A DNA stretch of 64,000 nt from JAJPHW01 sp963771505 (GCA_963771505.1 CAVYTO010000001.1:124001-188000), one strand, 5' to 3'. Positions 35,497 to 43,488 are shown, counted from the stretch's first letter. Notes: generated by a model from the letters alone, not told the origin. Numbers and translations: made by a program.

Positions 35497-35892
35497 ATGG
35501 CTGAGATGGTGCAATATTACGGAACGGGCCGCCGCAAGACGGCGATCGCCCGCGTGTATCTTCGTCCGGGCAACGGTGAGTTCAAGGTCAACGGACGTCC
35601 TTTCGACGAGTATTTTGTTACTCCCGCCCAGCGCAACAGCGCGAAGGCTCCTCTGATCTCCACGGAAACCGAAGCCGGGTTCAACGTGATGTGCAGAGTG
35701 ACCGGCGGCGGAGTGAACGGTCAGGCCGACGCGGTCAGCCTCGGCATCACGCGCGCGCTGATGATTTTCAACGGCGAGCTGCGCAAAAAGCTTAAGACCG
35801 AAGGCATGGTCAGCCGCGATTCACGCGGCAAAGAGCGCAAGAAATACGGGCAGAAGGGCGCTCGCAAACGGTTCCAATACAGCAAGCGGTAG
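35497..35892 (+). CDS. rpsI: 30S ribosomal protein S9
   Basis: The 131-residue product matches S9. It has YYGTGRRKTAIARVYLRPG near the N-terminus and the invariant basic C-terminus ending KRFQYSKR, which reaches the ribosomal P site. The start may be ATG 35497 or ATG 35506; neither has a strong ribosome site. It follows rplM and is probably co-transcribed with it. Confidence 0.97.
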   Translation: MAEMVQYYGTGRRKTAIARVYLRPGNGEFKVNGRPFDEYFVTPAQRNSAKAPLISTETEAGFNVMCRVTGGGVNGQADAVSLGITRALMIFNGELRKKLKTEGMVSRDSRGKERKKYGQKGARKRFQYSKR

Positions 35893-35943
35893 AGTTCCAG
35901 GAATTAAATTCTTCCCGCGCCGCAAGCCGGGACGGGAATAGCA

Positions 35944-35969
35944 ATCCGGCGATACCAAATTCGCCGGAT
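35944..35969 (+). promoter_or_regulatory. Hairpin in the rpsI-rpsB gap, candidate leader element
   Basis: ATCCGGCG and CGCCGGAT form a perfect 8-bp stem with a 10-nt loop, ending 22 nt before the rpsB start codon. There is no following T-run, so a translational or processing role is more likely than termination. Confidence 0.4.
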
Positions 35970-35991
35970 GCAGACTAAAAGAGGAGGTTCA

Positions 35992-36903
35992 TTGGCTAAC
36001 ATCACCATGAAGGAGCTGCTCGAAGCGGGTGTTCACTTCGGGCATCAGACGAAACGCTGGAACCCAAAGATGAAGGAATACATCTTCGGCGAGCGCAACG
36101 GGATCTACATCATCGATTTGCAGAAGACGCTGAAGATGTTCAAGGAAGCGTCGAAGTTTGTCCAGGACCTGGCCACCGACGGCAAAATTGTGCTGTTCGT
36201 GGGCACCAAACGCCAGGCGCAAGACGCAATTGCGGAGGAAGCGACGCGCTGCGGCGGCTACTACGTAAACCAGCGCTGGCTGGGCGGACTGCTGACCAAC
36301 TGGGTCACCGTGCAGAAATCCGTGAAGCGGTTGAAGGAGCTCGACGAGATGGCCACGGATGGCCGCTACGAGCTGCTCCCGAAAAAAGAAGTGATCAAGC
36401 TCGAACGCGAGCGCAAGCATTTGCAGGCCAACCTGGCCGGCATCAAGAACATGAACCGGCTGCCGGATGCGATCTTCGTCATCGACTCAAACAAAGAGCA
36501 GATCGCGGTCCGCGAAGCGCGCAAGCTGGGAATTCCGGTAGTGGCCGTTGTCGACACCAACTGCGACCCCACCGAAGTTGATTACGTCATTCCAGGCAAC
36601 GACGACGCGCTGCGCGCGATTCGCTTGTTCGCCTCGAAAATTTCGGATTCCGTCGCCGAAGGCTCGCAGTTCATGAACGACAAACGCGATGCCGACCTGG
36701 CTGCGGCGCACGAGCGCGCAGCGGCCCCGCAACATCAGGCGGAAGAAACTCAGCAGGCTGCGTCAGCAACTCCACCCGACGAACTGGTCGGCGAAGACAT
36801 TAGCATGGAAGACGTGCTCGCAGTGACCGCCCGCAAGCAGCCCGCGGCGGCGAAGGAAGCTCCCGTTGAAACCGCTGCCGAAGTCGAGCATCAAACACTG
36901 TAG
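35992..36903 (+). CDS. rpsB: 30S ribosomal protein S2
   Basis: A TTG at 35992 directly follows a GAGGAGG ribosome site and gives the canonical start MANITMKELLEAGVHFGH; an upstream in-frame ATG at 35968 is not used. The 303-residue product has the S2 core. It also has an acidic/Ala-rich C-terminal extension of about 70 residues, beyond the usual 230-240 residues and probably disordered. S2 binds the small subunit late in assembly, near the anti-Shine-Dalgarno region. The rpsB-tsf order is conserved. Confidence 0.97.
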   Translation: MANITMKELLEAGVHFGHQTKRWNPKMKEYIFGERNGIYIIDLQKTLKMFKEASKFVQDLATDGKIVLFVGTKRQAQDAIAEEATRCGGYYVNQRWLGGLLTNWVTVQKSVKRLKELDEMATDGRYELLPKKEVIKLERERKHLQANLAGIKNMNRLPDAIFVIDSNKEQIAVREARKLGIPVVAVVDTNCDPTEVDYVIPGNDDALRAIRLFASKISDSVAEGSQFMNDKRDADLAAAHERAAAPQHQAEETQQAASATPPDELVGEDISMEDVLAVTARKQPAAAKEAPVETAAEVEHQTL

Positions 36904-36960
36904 GCATCAGGTAGGATTTGTCCTAGCCGATTTTTTTATTTCGCGTCCCGATGCAACCAG

Positions 36961-36992
36961 ACCCGCGTGTCCTCTAGCGCGGGTTGAATTTT
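36961..36992 (+). terminator. Possible attenuator hairpin between rpsB and tsf
   Basis: A 7-bp perfect stem ACCCGCG/CGCGGGT with a 10-nt loop is followed by TGAATTTT. The T-run is imperfect, so partial termination or attenuation is a reasonable guess. Confidence 0.45.
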
Positions 36993-37015
36993 ATAAAGAT
37001 CACAAGGAATGATCC

Positions 37016-37702
37016 ATGACGGCGACCATTGCAACTCCCGACTCTAACGACAAGGGTTCAGTAAATATCTCCGCGGCACAAGTGAAAGACCTCCGCGACA
37101 AGACCGGCGCTCCGATGATGGACTGCAAGAAAGCCCTGGCGGAAGCCAAAGGCAGCATCGAGGAAGCCATTGTTCTGCTGCGCAAGCGCGGAACTGCCGT
37201 CGCCGAACGCAAAGCCGGACGTGCTACCAGCGAAGGCTCGGTGTCCAGCTACATCCACGCGGGCGGAAAGATTGGCGTTCTTCTCGAAGTGAACTGTGAG
37301 AGCGACTTTGTCGCCCGAACCGACGACTTCAAGGAGCTGGTGCATGACATTTCCATGCACATCGCGGCCAGCGATCCGAAGTTCGTACGCAAGGAGGACG
37401 TTACTCCGGAAGCGTTTGCCCGAGAGAAGGACATTTATCTCGCGCAAGCTACCGCGTCGGGCAAGCCGCAGAACATCGCCGAGAAGATGGTTGCGGGCAA
37501 GATGGAAAAGTTCTACGAGGAAGTTTGCCTTCTGGAACAGCCCTTCATCAAAGATCAGACTGTCAGCATTTCTCAGCTGATCGCCGCGAAAATCGGCAAG
37601 CTGGGAGAGAACATTGCCGTCCGGCGTTTCGCCCGTTTCAAGGTTGGCGATCCCGGCGAGACCGTAGCCATCACCCAACCCGGCGAGCAAAAAGCCGAAT
37701 AG
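37016..37702 (+). CDS. tsf: Translation elongation factor Ts
   Basis: The 228-residue product contains the EF-Ts signatures VKDLRDKTGAPMMDCKKALAEAKG and SYIHAGGKIGVLLEVNCESDFVART. A serine/aspartate-rich N-terminal extension of about 20 residues precedes the UBA-like domain. EF-Ts recharges EF-Tu with GTP. It is of the shorter type, lacking part of the dimerisation region found in E. coli EF-Ts. A ribosome site AAGGAA precedes the ATG. A strong terminator follows. Confidence 0.97.
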   Translation: MTATIATPDSNDKGSVNISAAQVKDLRDKTGAPMMDCKKALAEAKGSIEEAIVLLRKRGTAVAERKAGRATSEGSVSSYIHAGGKIGVLLEVNCESDFVARTDDFKELVHDISMHIAASDPKFVRKEDVTPEAFAREKDIYLAQATASGKPQNIAEKMVAGKMEKFYEEVCLLEQPFIKDQTVSISQLIAAKIGKLGENIAVRRFARFKVGDPGETVAITQPGEQKAE

Positions 37703-37709
37703 TCAGGGA

Positions 37710-37735
37710 AGAGCGCCAATGGCGCTCTTTTTTTT
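37710..37735 (+). terminator. Rho-independent terminator between tsf and pyrH
   Basis: AGAGCGCC and GGCGCTCT form an 8-bp stem with a 3-nt loop followed by a run of eight T. It begins 7 bp after the tsf stop codon. Confidence 0.92.
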
Positions 37736-37771
37736 GCTTGTAAAAATCACACCTGGATTCCAGAGGAACGA

Positions 37772-38488
37772 ATGGCGACTCCCGTATTCAAGCGCATCCT
37801 GCTGAAACTCTCCGGCGAGGCCCTGGCCGCACAACAGGGTTTCGGAGTCGACCCCAACCGCATCCACGAAATAGCAGCCGAACTGGCTGATGTGCGGTCG
37901 CTGGGAATTCAGATTGCCATCGTAGTCGGCGGCGGGAATTTTTTCCGCGGGGTAGCGCAGCAAGCAAAAGAAATGGACCGCGTTTCCGCCGATCACATGG
38001 GAATGCTGGCCACCGTCATCAACGCGCTAGCCCTGCAGGACGCGTTGGAAAAGCAGAACGTCTACACCCGCGTGATGTCCGCTATTGAGATGAATCAGGT
38101 CGCTGAGCCGTTCATCCGCCGTCGTGCCATGCGTCACTTGGAAAAAGACCGCGTAGTCATATTCGCCGGAGGCACCGGCAATCCTTACTTCTCGACCGAC
38201 ACTGCCGCTTCTCTTCGCGCCATGGAGATTAAAGCGGAGGCAATCCTGAAAGCTACTAAAGTCGATGGCATCTATGACGCCGATCCCATGATCGTGCACG
38301 ATGCCAAAAAATTCACCCAGATCACCTACATGGACGTGCTGAAAAAGGGGCTGAAGGTGATGGACTCGACCGCCATCTCGCTCTGTAAAGACAACAACCT
38401 GCCAATCATCATCTTCAACCTGAACCACCGCGGGAACATCCGCAAGGTGGTCACCGGAGAAAAGATCGGATCGCTGGTGAGCGCCTAA
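37772..38488 (+). CDS. pyrH: Uridylate (UMP) kinase
   Basis: This 238-residue bacterial UMP kinase of the amino-acid-kinase fold has FKRILLKLSGEALAAQQGFGVD, the IAIVVGGGNFFRG nucleotide loop and TGNPYFSTDTAASLRAMEI. It phosphorylates UMP to UDP and is normally regulated by GTP and UTP. AGAGGAACG precedes the ATG. The strong terminator before it suggests a separate promoter or read-through dependence. The usual neighbour frr does not follow here. Its last bases overlap a convergent small gene by 4 bp. Confidence 0.97.
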   Translation: MATPVFKRILLKLSGEALAAQQGFGVDPNRIHEIAAELADVRSLGIQIAIVVGGGNFFRGVAQQAKEMDRVSADHMGMLATVINALALQDALEKQNVYTRVMSAIEMNQVAEPFIRRRAMRHLEKDRVVIFAGGTGNPYFSTDTAASLRAMEIKAEAILKATKVDGIYDADPMIVHDAKKFTQITYMDVLKKGLKVMDSTAISLCKDNNLPIIIFNLNHRGNIRKVVTGEKIGSLVSA

Positions 38489-38706
38489 GCCGCCAGGGTA
38501 AACGTCATGCTGCGCATCTCAGTGCGCGGCGCCGATGCCGGCCGATTGCTGGCGTGCCGTCCCGAGAAGTAATACCACAAGCTGACGGCCTCGACGGCCA
38601 ACACGAGAATCATCCCAAGCCCAGATGTCACCCACCATTTAATATGCTTCGGCTCTTCCCTGCTCGATTCGTTCACTGCAAACTTGTCGATGGACGATTT
38701 GTTCAT
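38485..38706 (-). CDS. Small single-span membrane protein (hypothetical)
   Basis: The frame from ATG 38706 encodes 73 residues. A charged N-terminus is followed by one clear membrane helix (WWVTSGLGMILVLAVEAVSLWYYF) and a short polar tail. No family is recognised and no good ribosome site is seen; an in-frame start further up at 38766 exists. It overlaps the end of pyrH by 4 bp on the opposite strand. The well-formed helix is the main argument that it is real. Confidence 0.45.
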   Translation of the reverse strand: MNKSSIDKFAVNESSREEPKHIKWWVTSGLGMILVLAVEAVSLWYYFSGRHASNRPASAPRTEMRSMTFTLAA

Positions 38707-38854
38707 GGCAGGGATTCGATGGCCTAACCGTTTCTTAAGATGTCTGGACAGGAAATCAGCACGCACTCGTACGGCCTCCCGCGAACAAAAGCCGCGTAGA
38801 ATTTATCAACCAGCAAACCGGAGTGCGGTAGAATCCAGCTTCGTGGAGGCGCTT

Positions 38855-38959
38855 ATGGCAACCATCACCACCAAAGACGGAACGCAAATCTACTACAAAG
38901 ACTGGGGCAAGGGGCAGCCCGTGGTGTTCAGCCACGGCTGGCCGTTAAGCGGAAGCTAA
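38855..38959 (+). pseudogene. Truncated alpha/beta hydrolase (non-heme chloroperoxidase type), N-terminal fragment
   Basis: After a good ribosome site (TGGAGG) the frame reads MATITTKDGTQIYYKDWG, then GQPVVFSHGWPLSG, the highly conserved start of chloroperoxidase-like alpha/beta hydrolases. It stops after 34 residues. The catalytic Ser, Asp and His of the family (normally about 275 residues) are all missing, and the DNA downstream shows no resemblance in any frame. This is a deletion or recombination remnant. Confidence 0.8.
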
Positions 38960-39025
38960 CCCCGGTGGATTGCCGAAGCAGGCTTTCGCTTCCGTACCTT
39001 CGCGTTTTGAAAGGAGCATGCAATC

Positions 39026-39301
39026 GTGGCCGAGAAAAAGAATTCGATCGGGAAGACTGATTCCAGTGACATGTTGGAGCGCGCCGCGAGGTCGGTAGGT
39101 ACGACTCTCGGCTCCGTCGCGGCGGCCGCCGGAAAAGTAATCGGCGGCGCAAAGGACGCGGTTTCGAGCGTTTCAGCGAAGCCGGCAGGTAAAGTGTCGA
39201 AGGCGAAACCCACTACCCCGGCCGCCAAGCGGGCGGCCAGCAAGAAAAAGAAGAAGGCATCGCACCGGCGCGCTTTAAAGCGGTCAAATACTTCTGGCTA
39301 G
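39026..39301 (+). CDS. Small Lys/Ala-rich histone-like protein
   Basis: A GTG start follows AAGGAG at about 9 nt. The 91-residue product has a polar N-terminal third (ERAARSVGTTLGSVAAAAGKV). Its C-terminus is very basic, with AKPTTPAAKRAASKKKKKASHRRALKRS. This composition resembles bacterial histone-H1-like proteins that coat DNA. The N-terminal part could form an amphipathic helix. No domain is certain. It lies 60 bp upstream of the metallopeptidase gene. Confidence 0.6.
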   Translation: MAEKKNSIGKTDSSDMLERAARSVGTTLGSVAAAAGKVIGGAKDAVSSVSAKPAGKVSKAKPTTPAAKRAASKKKKKASHRRALKRSNTSG

Positions 39302-39361
39302 CCGTTTGTGATTCGCATCCAATTTTTCGCTGGATTTGTAGACTAATTTTCAGGAGGTGCC

Positions 39362-40228
39362 ATGCGCTGGACGCCGGGCGGAGACAGCAGTGACATTGAA
39401 GATCGTCGGGACGACAGCGGCGGTGGCGGCTTTCAATTCGGCGGCATGCATCTCGGCATTGGCGGATTTCTGATCCTGCTGGTGCTGAGCTTCGTCTTCA
39501 AAACCAATTTCTTCAGCTTGCTTGGCGGCGGCAGCGCGGCAGCGCCAAGTTCCACAGCTGTCTCGCACAACACCTCCCAAGACACCCCAGAAGACCAGGC
39601 CGAAAAGCCGATGGTTGATTTCGTCACTTTCGTTTTTGACGACACGCAGAGCACCTGGCAGAAAATCCTCTCCGATCAGGGCACTCCCTATCGTCACGCC
39701 AAGCTGGTTCTCTACCGCGATGCGATCAACTCGGCGTGCGGGACGGCCCAAACGGCCAGTGGTCCGTTCTACTGCCCCGGCGACGAAAAAGTTTATCTCG
39801 ACCTCTCATTCTTCAATGAACTCAAGCAGCGCTTCGGCGCTCCCGGCGAATTCGCCGAAGCCTATGTAATCGCTCACGAGATGGGACACCACGTGCAAAA
39901 ACTTGTGGGCATCGAGGCCAAAGCGCGGGCTGCGCAGCAACGCGATCCGCAGTCGGCCAATGCGATTTCCGTGAAGATTGAATTGCAAGCCGATTGTTTC
40001 GCCGGCGTGTGGGGACACTCGACCGACCAGCGCCACCTTCTCGATCCCGGCGAAGCGGACGAAGGCCTGAAAGCCGCGTCAGCCGTGGGCGACGACCGCC
40101 TGCAAAAAATGTCCACCGGACACGTGAATCCCGAAACCTTCACGCACGGATCGTCGGCTCAACGCTCCGACTGGTTCCAGCGCGGCTTCACCGGCGGCAC
40201 CATCGCGTCGTGTAATACCTTCAACTAA
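39362..40228 (+). CDS. Neutral zinc metallopeptidase (YpfJ/KPN_02809 family)
   Basis: This 288-residue protein begins MRWTPGG and has a Gly-rich segment and one membrane helix (LGIGGFLILLVLSFVF). The catalytic region has the zinc motif HEMGHH near residue 178, preceded by YCPGDEKVYLDLSFF and followed by QADCFAGVWGH, all signatures of this predicted peptidase family. AGGAGGTGCC precedes the ATG. The active domain is probably periplasmic and anchored by the N-terminal helix. The substrate is unknown. A palindromic repeat 44 bp downstream may serve as terminator. Confidence 0.92.
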   Translation: MRWTPGGDSSDIEDRRDDSGGGGFQFGGMHLGIGGFLILLVLSFVFKTNFFSLLGGGSAAAPSSTAVSHNTSQDTPEDQAEKPMVDFVTFVFDDTQSTWQKILSDQGTPYRHAKLVLYRDAINSACGTAQTASGPFYCPGDEKVYLDLSFFNELKQRFGAPGEFAEAYVIAHEMGHHVQKLVGIEAKARAAQQRDPQSANAISVKIELQADCFAGVWGHSTDQRHLLDPGEADEGLKAASAVGDDRLQKMSTGHVNPETFTHGSSAQRSDWFQRGFTGGTIASCNTFN

Positions 40229-40271
40229 ACCTGCCGCCAGTTTTTCTGTTCCCCAAAAAAACTCCGGGTCC

Positions 40272-40305
40272 CCCACCCTTTTCGCGTTTTTTGCGAAAGG
40301 GTGGG
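40272..40305. repeat. Dispersed palindromic repeat, copy 1
   Basis: CCCACCC and TTTCGC pair with GCGAAA and GGGTGGG around a GTTTTTT loop, with one unpaired T in the left arm. The copy at 59934-59969 shares sequence, loop and the position of the unpaired T. It follows the metallopeptidase gene and may terminate it. Confidence 0.75.
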
Positions 40306-40324
40306 AACCACAGGCCCGGCCAAT

Positions 40325-40360
40325 CCGTCTGCCAAGCCTTGTCCTAAACTTGCGTTGCTG
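40325..40360 (+). repeat. Left flank of the inverted-repeat unit: 16-bp direct repeat plus 20-bp inverted-repeat arm
   Basis: CCGTCTGCCAAGCCTT (40325-40340) recurs exactly at 40983-40998. The adjoining 20 bases at 40341-40360 (GTCCTAAACTTGCGTTGCTG) are complementary, 19 of 20, to 40959-40978. Confidence 0.85.
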
Positions 40361-40978
40361 AAATAACAGCAAGGGCTTGCAGCACTGAAACTCCGGCCCC
40401 GATGATAGAGACGATACTAAAAATTCGGGACGGTCGGCCTGATTCGCGGTACATCTCCACCAGCTAGGTTGAGCGCAGCAATCTCTCCATTCGCATGGCC
40501 CTACGGCGCTTCACTCGCCTCACGATGCTTACTCGAAAAAGCTGGACAATCTGAAATATGGCCTGTGCTTTATACTTCGCCTATTACAACTTTTTCCGAG
40601 TACATAGTTCGCTCCGCGTCTCGCCAGCGACGGAAGCGGGAATCACGGATCACATATGGACGCTGACGGAACTACTGGCATGAAGCGCTTTCTGAAGGGT
40701 TTCTTCATTGTCTGGGCTGTCAACTTAGTGCTGTTCTTCATCTTGACGGCTTACCTTGGTGGAGACGCAATAAACGGAAAGAAACTTGAGGGACACTATT
40801 TTTTGTCGAACCACGGCCATCTGACGGAAGTCAGTCATCGCGTATTCATTTATAGCGAGGTACATACTGTGATCTTCCTAATCCTTGGGATTCTTGCGAT
40901 GCCTCTCGCCGTAATCGCAAACCGGCAGAAAAAAAATAAAGACTGAGATGGGAACTCCCAGCAACGCAAATTTAGGAC
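40341..40978. mobile_element. Segment bounded by 20-bp inverted repeats, possible non-autonomous element
   Basis: The segment of 638 bp has terminal inverted repeats matching at 19 of 20 positions. They are flanked by 16-bp direct repeats, adjoining on the left and offset by 4 bp on the right. It carries one small membrane-protein gene and no transposase. It is visibly more AT-rich than the genes to its left. The arrangement resembles a small transposable unit, but a rearranged palindromic repeat would look similar. Confidence 0.4.
40656..40946 (+). CDS. Small two-span membrane protein (hypothetical)
   Basis: The 96-residue frame has two clear membrane helices, FFIVWAVNLVLFFILTAYL and VHTVIFLILGILAMPLAVIAN. 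A loop of about 35 residues rich in His and Gly lies between them, and the tail is basic. ATG 40656 or ATG 40680 may be the start; neither has a strong ribosome site. No family is recognised. It is the only gene inside the inverted-repeat-bounded segment. Confidence 0.6.
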   Translation: MDADGTTGMKRFLKGFFIVWAVNLVLFFILTAYLGGDAINGKKLEGHYFLSNHGHLTEVSHRVFIYSEVHTVIFLILGILAMPLAVIANRQKKNKD

Positions 40979-40998
40979 ACTGCCGTCTGCCAAGCCTT
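40959..40998 (+). repeat. Right flank of the inverted-repeat unit: inverted-repeat arm plus 16-bp direct repeat
   Basis: The arm at 40959-40978 (CAGCAACGCAAATTTAGGAC) is the complement of 40341-40360 with one mismatch. After four bases (ACTG) comes the exact second copy of CCGTCTGCCAAGCCTT. Confidence 0.85.
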
Positions 40999-41073
40999 CC
41001 TCAAATACCCCAGACAATGTAGTAAAAATAGCCTTTAGACTACTCCCACGATCTCGCCATGGAAGGCCAAGCT

Positions 41074-41520
41074 ATGAGTGCAGATGCGAAGCACACTACC
41101 GATGTTGAAGCCTACATCGCAGCGTCCCCGGCGGAGTCGCGTGCCAGGCTTAAGATGTTGCGCAAGGTGGTAAGGTCTGCTGCACCACATGCTGAGGAGA
41201 CGATCAGCTACGGAATGCCCTTCTACAAATATCGCGGCGCTCGCGTTTCATTCACCCTGTTTAAAAAGCACATCGGACTCTTCGGGGTTTCGTCTGTCCT
41301 CAAAGAACATCAGCGCGAGCTGACCGGCTATCCTCAAAGCACCAAGGGAGCCATCCGCTTCCCACTGGATAAGCCGCTGCCTGCAAGCCTAATCGGCAAG
41401 TTGGTAAAAGCCCGGATGAATGGGGACCGCAGAACTGCTAGACGGCACCTGTCCGGGTATCGGTCGGTCAGAGGAAAGCAGAAGAATCAAGAAGGCAACG
41501 ATTGCCGTTGCGATTCGTGA
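41074..41520 (+). CDS. DUF1801 / YdhG-like protein
   Basis: The ATG at 41074 follows GGAAGG at 7 nt and is preferred to ATG 41059. The first 110 residues match the DUF1801 fold: DVEAYIAASPAESRARLKMLRKVVRSAAP, then EETISYGMPFYKY and FGVSSVLKEHQREL. The function of the family is unknown; some members resemble iron chaperones. The last 35 residues are Arg/Lys-rich and unlike relatives, which usually end soon after LVKARM. That suggests a frameshift near 41415. Confidence 0.78.
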   Translation: MSADAKHTTDVEAYIAASPAESRARLKMLRKVVRSAAPHAEETISYGMPFYKYRGARVSFTLFKKHIGLFGVSSVLKEHQRELTGYPQSTKGAIRFPLDKPLPASLIGKLVKARMNGDRRTARRHLSGYRSVRGKQKNQEGNDCRCDS

Positions 41521-41684
41521 ACCGCTGAACGATGAGGACTTCAACAACGTCATTGACCAAGATTATAGCTGCGGCAGTTTAGCGAGGTTTATCAGAAAAT
41601 TGCCGAGTCGTGACGGTAGGGTGCAGAATGATCGACGAATGATAGGATTGCCTACGATGGTCGCCGCCAAAATAGAGGTGTATA

Positions 41685-43019
41685 GTGCGTTCAATTTCCG
41701 TGCACGGATATGTTCTGGTCTCCGTGCTATTTCTCTTATTGGTGTCAAGTAATTGCACTGCCGTTCAACTCGCACCTGCTAGCGCTTCCACAAGTGCAAC
41801 GAGGGCTTCCGGAACTACCAGAAGAGTTGGCGAATATTCTCTGCCGCCCGAATTGCTCAAGAAAGCCAACACCCTAGGCAATCTCCGATTTGCCTTTCGA
41901 ATTTTCAATTTTATCTACCTGCTGTTTGTGATGTGGTTCCTTCTGAAATCTAGGCTATCCTCGAGGTTCCGTGATTGGGCAGACTCGGTTTCTCGCTTTC
42001 GTTTTGTGCAAGCCCTGATCTACACGCCTCTTCTGTTGTTCGCCGCATCCTTGATGCTACTTCCGTCTGACATTGGCGGGGAGGCACTTTTACACCGTTA
42101 TGGTATATCCGTCCAGTCTTGGCTGTCTTGGACTCAAGACTGGCTGGTAGCCCGGCTTCTCATCGTGGTGATTGGCAGCATTTTTTCATGGATCCTTTTC
42201 GCAGTCATTCGACGCAGTCCCCGCCGATGGTGGTTATATTTCTGGCTAGTTGCAGTCCCCACCCTCCTCTTCATTTTCTTTCTAGAGCCTGTCGCTATCG
42301 ACCCACTTTTTAACCACTTCGAACCGCTTAACACCAAAGCACCGCAATTAATTTCGGAACTCGAGCGCCTCACCATCCGAGCAGGTATACCGATTCCTCC
42401 TGAGCGCATGTTCTGGATGCTGGCCAGCGATAAAACCATCTTCACCAATGCCTATTTGACCGGCATCGGGGCTAGTAAGCGAATTGTGATATGGGACACT
42501 ACGCTCACCAAAGAGACTCTGGGCGGCACACTGGTTATGTTTGGCCACGAAATGGGCCACTACGTTCTGCGCCACATATGGAAGGGCTTGGCATTTTTAT
42601 CAGTATTGATGTTTGTGTCGCTTTATCTCACGTATTGGGCAATCGGATGGCTGCTCAAGCAAAACGGAGTTAGTTGGGGAATTCGGGGTTTGGATGATTG
42701 GGCTTCGCTCCCGGCTTTATTACTTATTCTCGCTGTAATCGGCTTCCCCGCCAACATCCTGATAAACACCTATAGCCGTTATCAGGAACACCAAGCCGAT
42801 ATTTACAGCTTGGAGGTAACACACGGAATCGTTCCCGATAATGGAGCCGCTTGTCTGGCCTCGTATCAAATGTATGGCGAACAGGTATTGGCACAACCGC
42901 ATCCCAATCCCATAAACGTATTTATATTTTATGATCATCCGACCGTGGCGGATCGTATGCACTTCTGTGCAACCTATGATCCTTGGTCCGAGAATCGCCC
43001 CCCACAATTCGTAAGATGA
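41685..43019 (+). CDS. M48-family (Ste24-like) membrane metallopeptidase
   Basis: This 444-residue protein starts with GTG. A signal-like N-terminus and about six to seven hydrophobic helices precede the zinc motif HEMGH (near residue 288). The third ligand lies in YQEHQADIYSLE, and the C-terminus reads FYDHPTVADRM, typical of CAAX-protease-like M48 enzymes. It would cleave membrane or exported proteins at the inner membrane. Base composition and codon use are more AT-rich than in the ribosomal and replication genes of the window, which fits transfer. A small gene follows after 11 bp. Confidence 0.88.
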   Translation: MRSISVHGYVLVSVLFLLLVSSNCTAVQLAPASASTSATRASGTTRRVGEYSLPPELLKKANTLGNLRFAFRIFNFIYLLFVMWFLLKSRLSSRFRDWADSVSRFRFVQALIYTPLLLFAASLMLLPSDIGGEALLHRYGISVQSWLSWTQDWLVARLLIVVIGSIFSWILFAVIRRSPRRWWLYFWLVAVPTLLFIFFLEPVAIDPLFNHFEPLNTKAPQLISELERLTIRAGIPIPPERMFWMLASDKTIFTNAYLTGIGASKRIVIWDTTLTKETLGGTLVMFGHEMGHYVLRHIWKGLAFLSVLMFVSLYLTYWAIGWLLKQNGVSWGIRGLDDWASLPALLLILAVIGFPANILINTYSRYQEHQADIYSLEVTHGIVPDNGAACLASYQMYGEQVLAQPHPNPINVFIFYDHPTVADRMHFCATYDPWSENRPPQFVR

Positions 43020-43030
43020 AAGGGAGCAAA

Positions 43031-43345
43031 ATGGCTAGGCTGCGGATTCGAGCGGAAATAATGACAATGGAAAAACAATTGGAACCGGATGAAGATATAA
43101 AGCTTGCCCCACTTTATGAGCGGCGAAAAGACGATACTGAGCCCTTCGATCTCATCGAGCGTTATCTACAATACCCGTCCCTGTTTCGCCATGGCGAGCG
43201 AACCTTAATCGCCCACTTGCCGCACGAAACAGGCCAAGGGCGACCCGTAAGGGTTTTTGAAACTCGCTGTCCCGCTCGGTTTTTCACCGCGGTCATTTTC
43301 CCCGACGCAGACTGGCGTTATCTACGAAACAAGCTCCGGGGCTGA
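43031..43345 (+). CDS. Hypothetical protein downstream of the M48 peptidase
   Basis: The ATG at 43031 has AAGGGAG 4 nt upstream, which decides against ATG 43016. The 104-residue product is charged and begins MARLRIRAEIM. It contains LFRHGERTLIAHLP and FTAVIFPDADWRYLRNKL. There are no membrane segments and no recognised family. It is probably co-transcribed with the peptidase. Confidence 0.55.
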   Translation: MARLRIRAEIMTMEKQLEPDEDIKLAPLYERRKDDTEPFDLIERYLQYPSLFRHGERTLIAHLPHETGQGRPVRVFETRCPARFFTAVIFPDADWRYLRNKLRG

Positions 43346-43488
43346 AAATGGCTAATCTCGGTGCGGAGATCGCCAGAGCCTATGACGACAACCTGCCGAT
43401 AACAGAAAACGATTTATCTCAGCGAATGTCGCTGGCAACGGCTGATGAAATGCTCGTTTCTAAACCGTGGATCGCCGACGAAATACAT

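Noticed and set aside
40325..40998. Integron gene cassette with attC sites
   Set aside because: The arms lack the RYYYAAC and GTTRRRY core sites and neither flank forms a complete attC fold by itself. No integrase is present.
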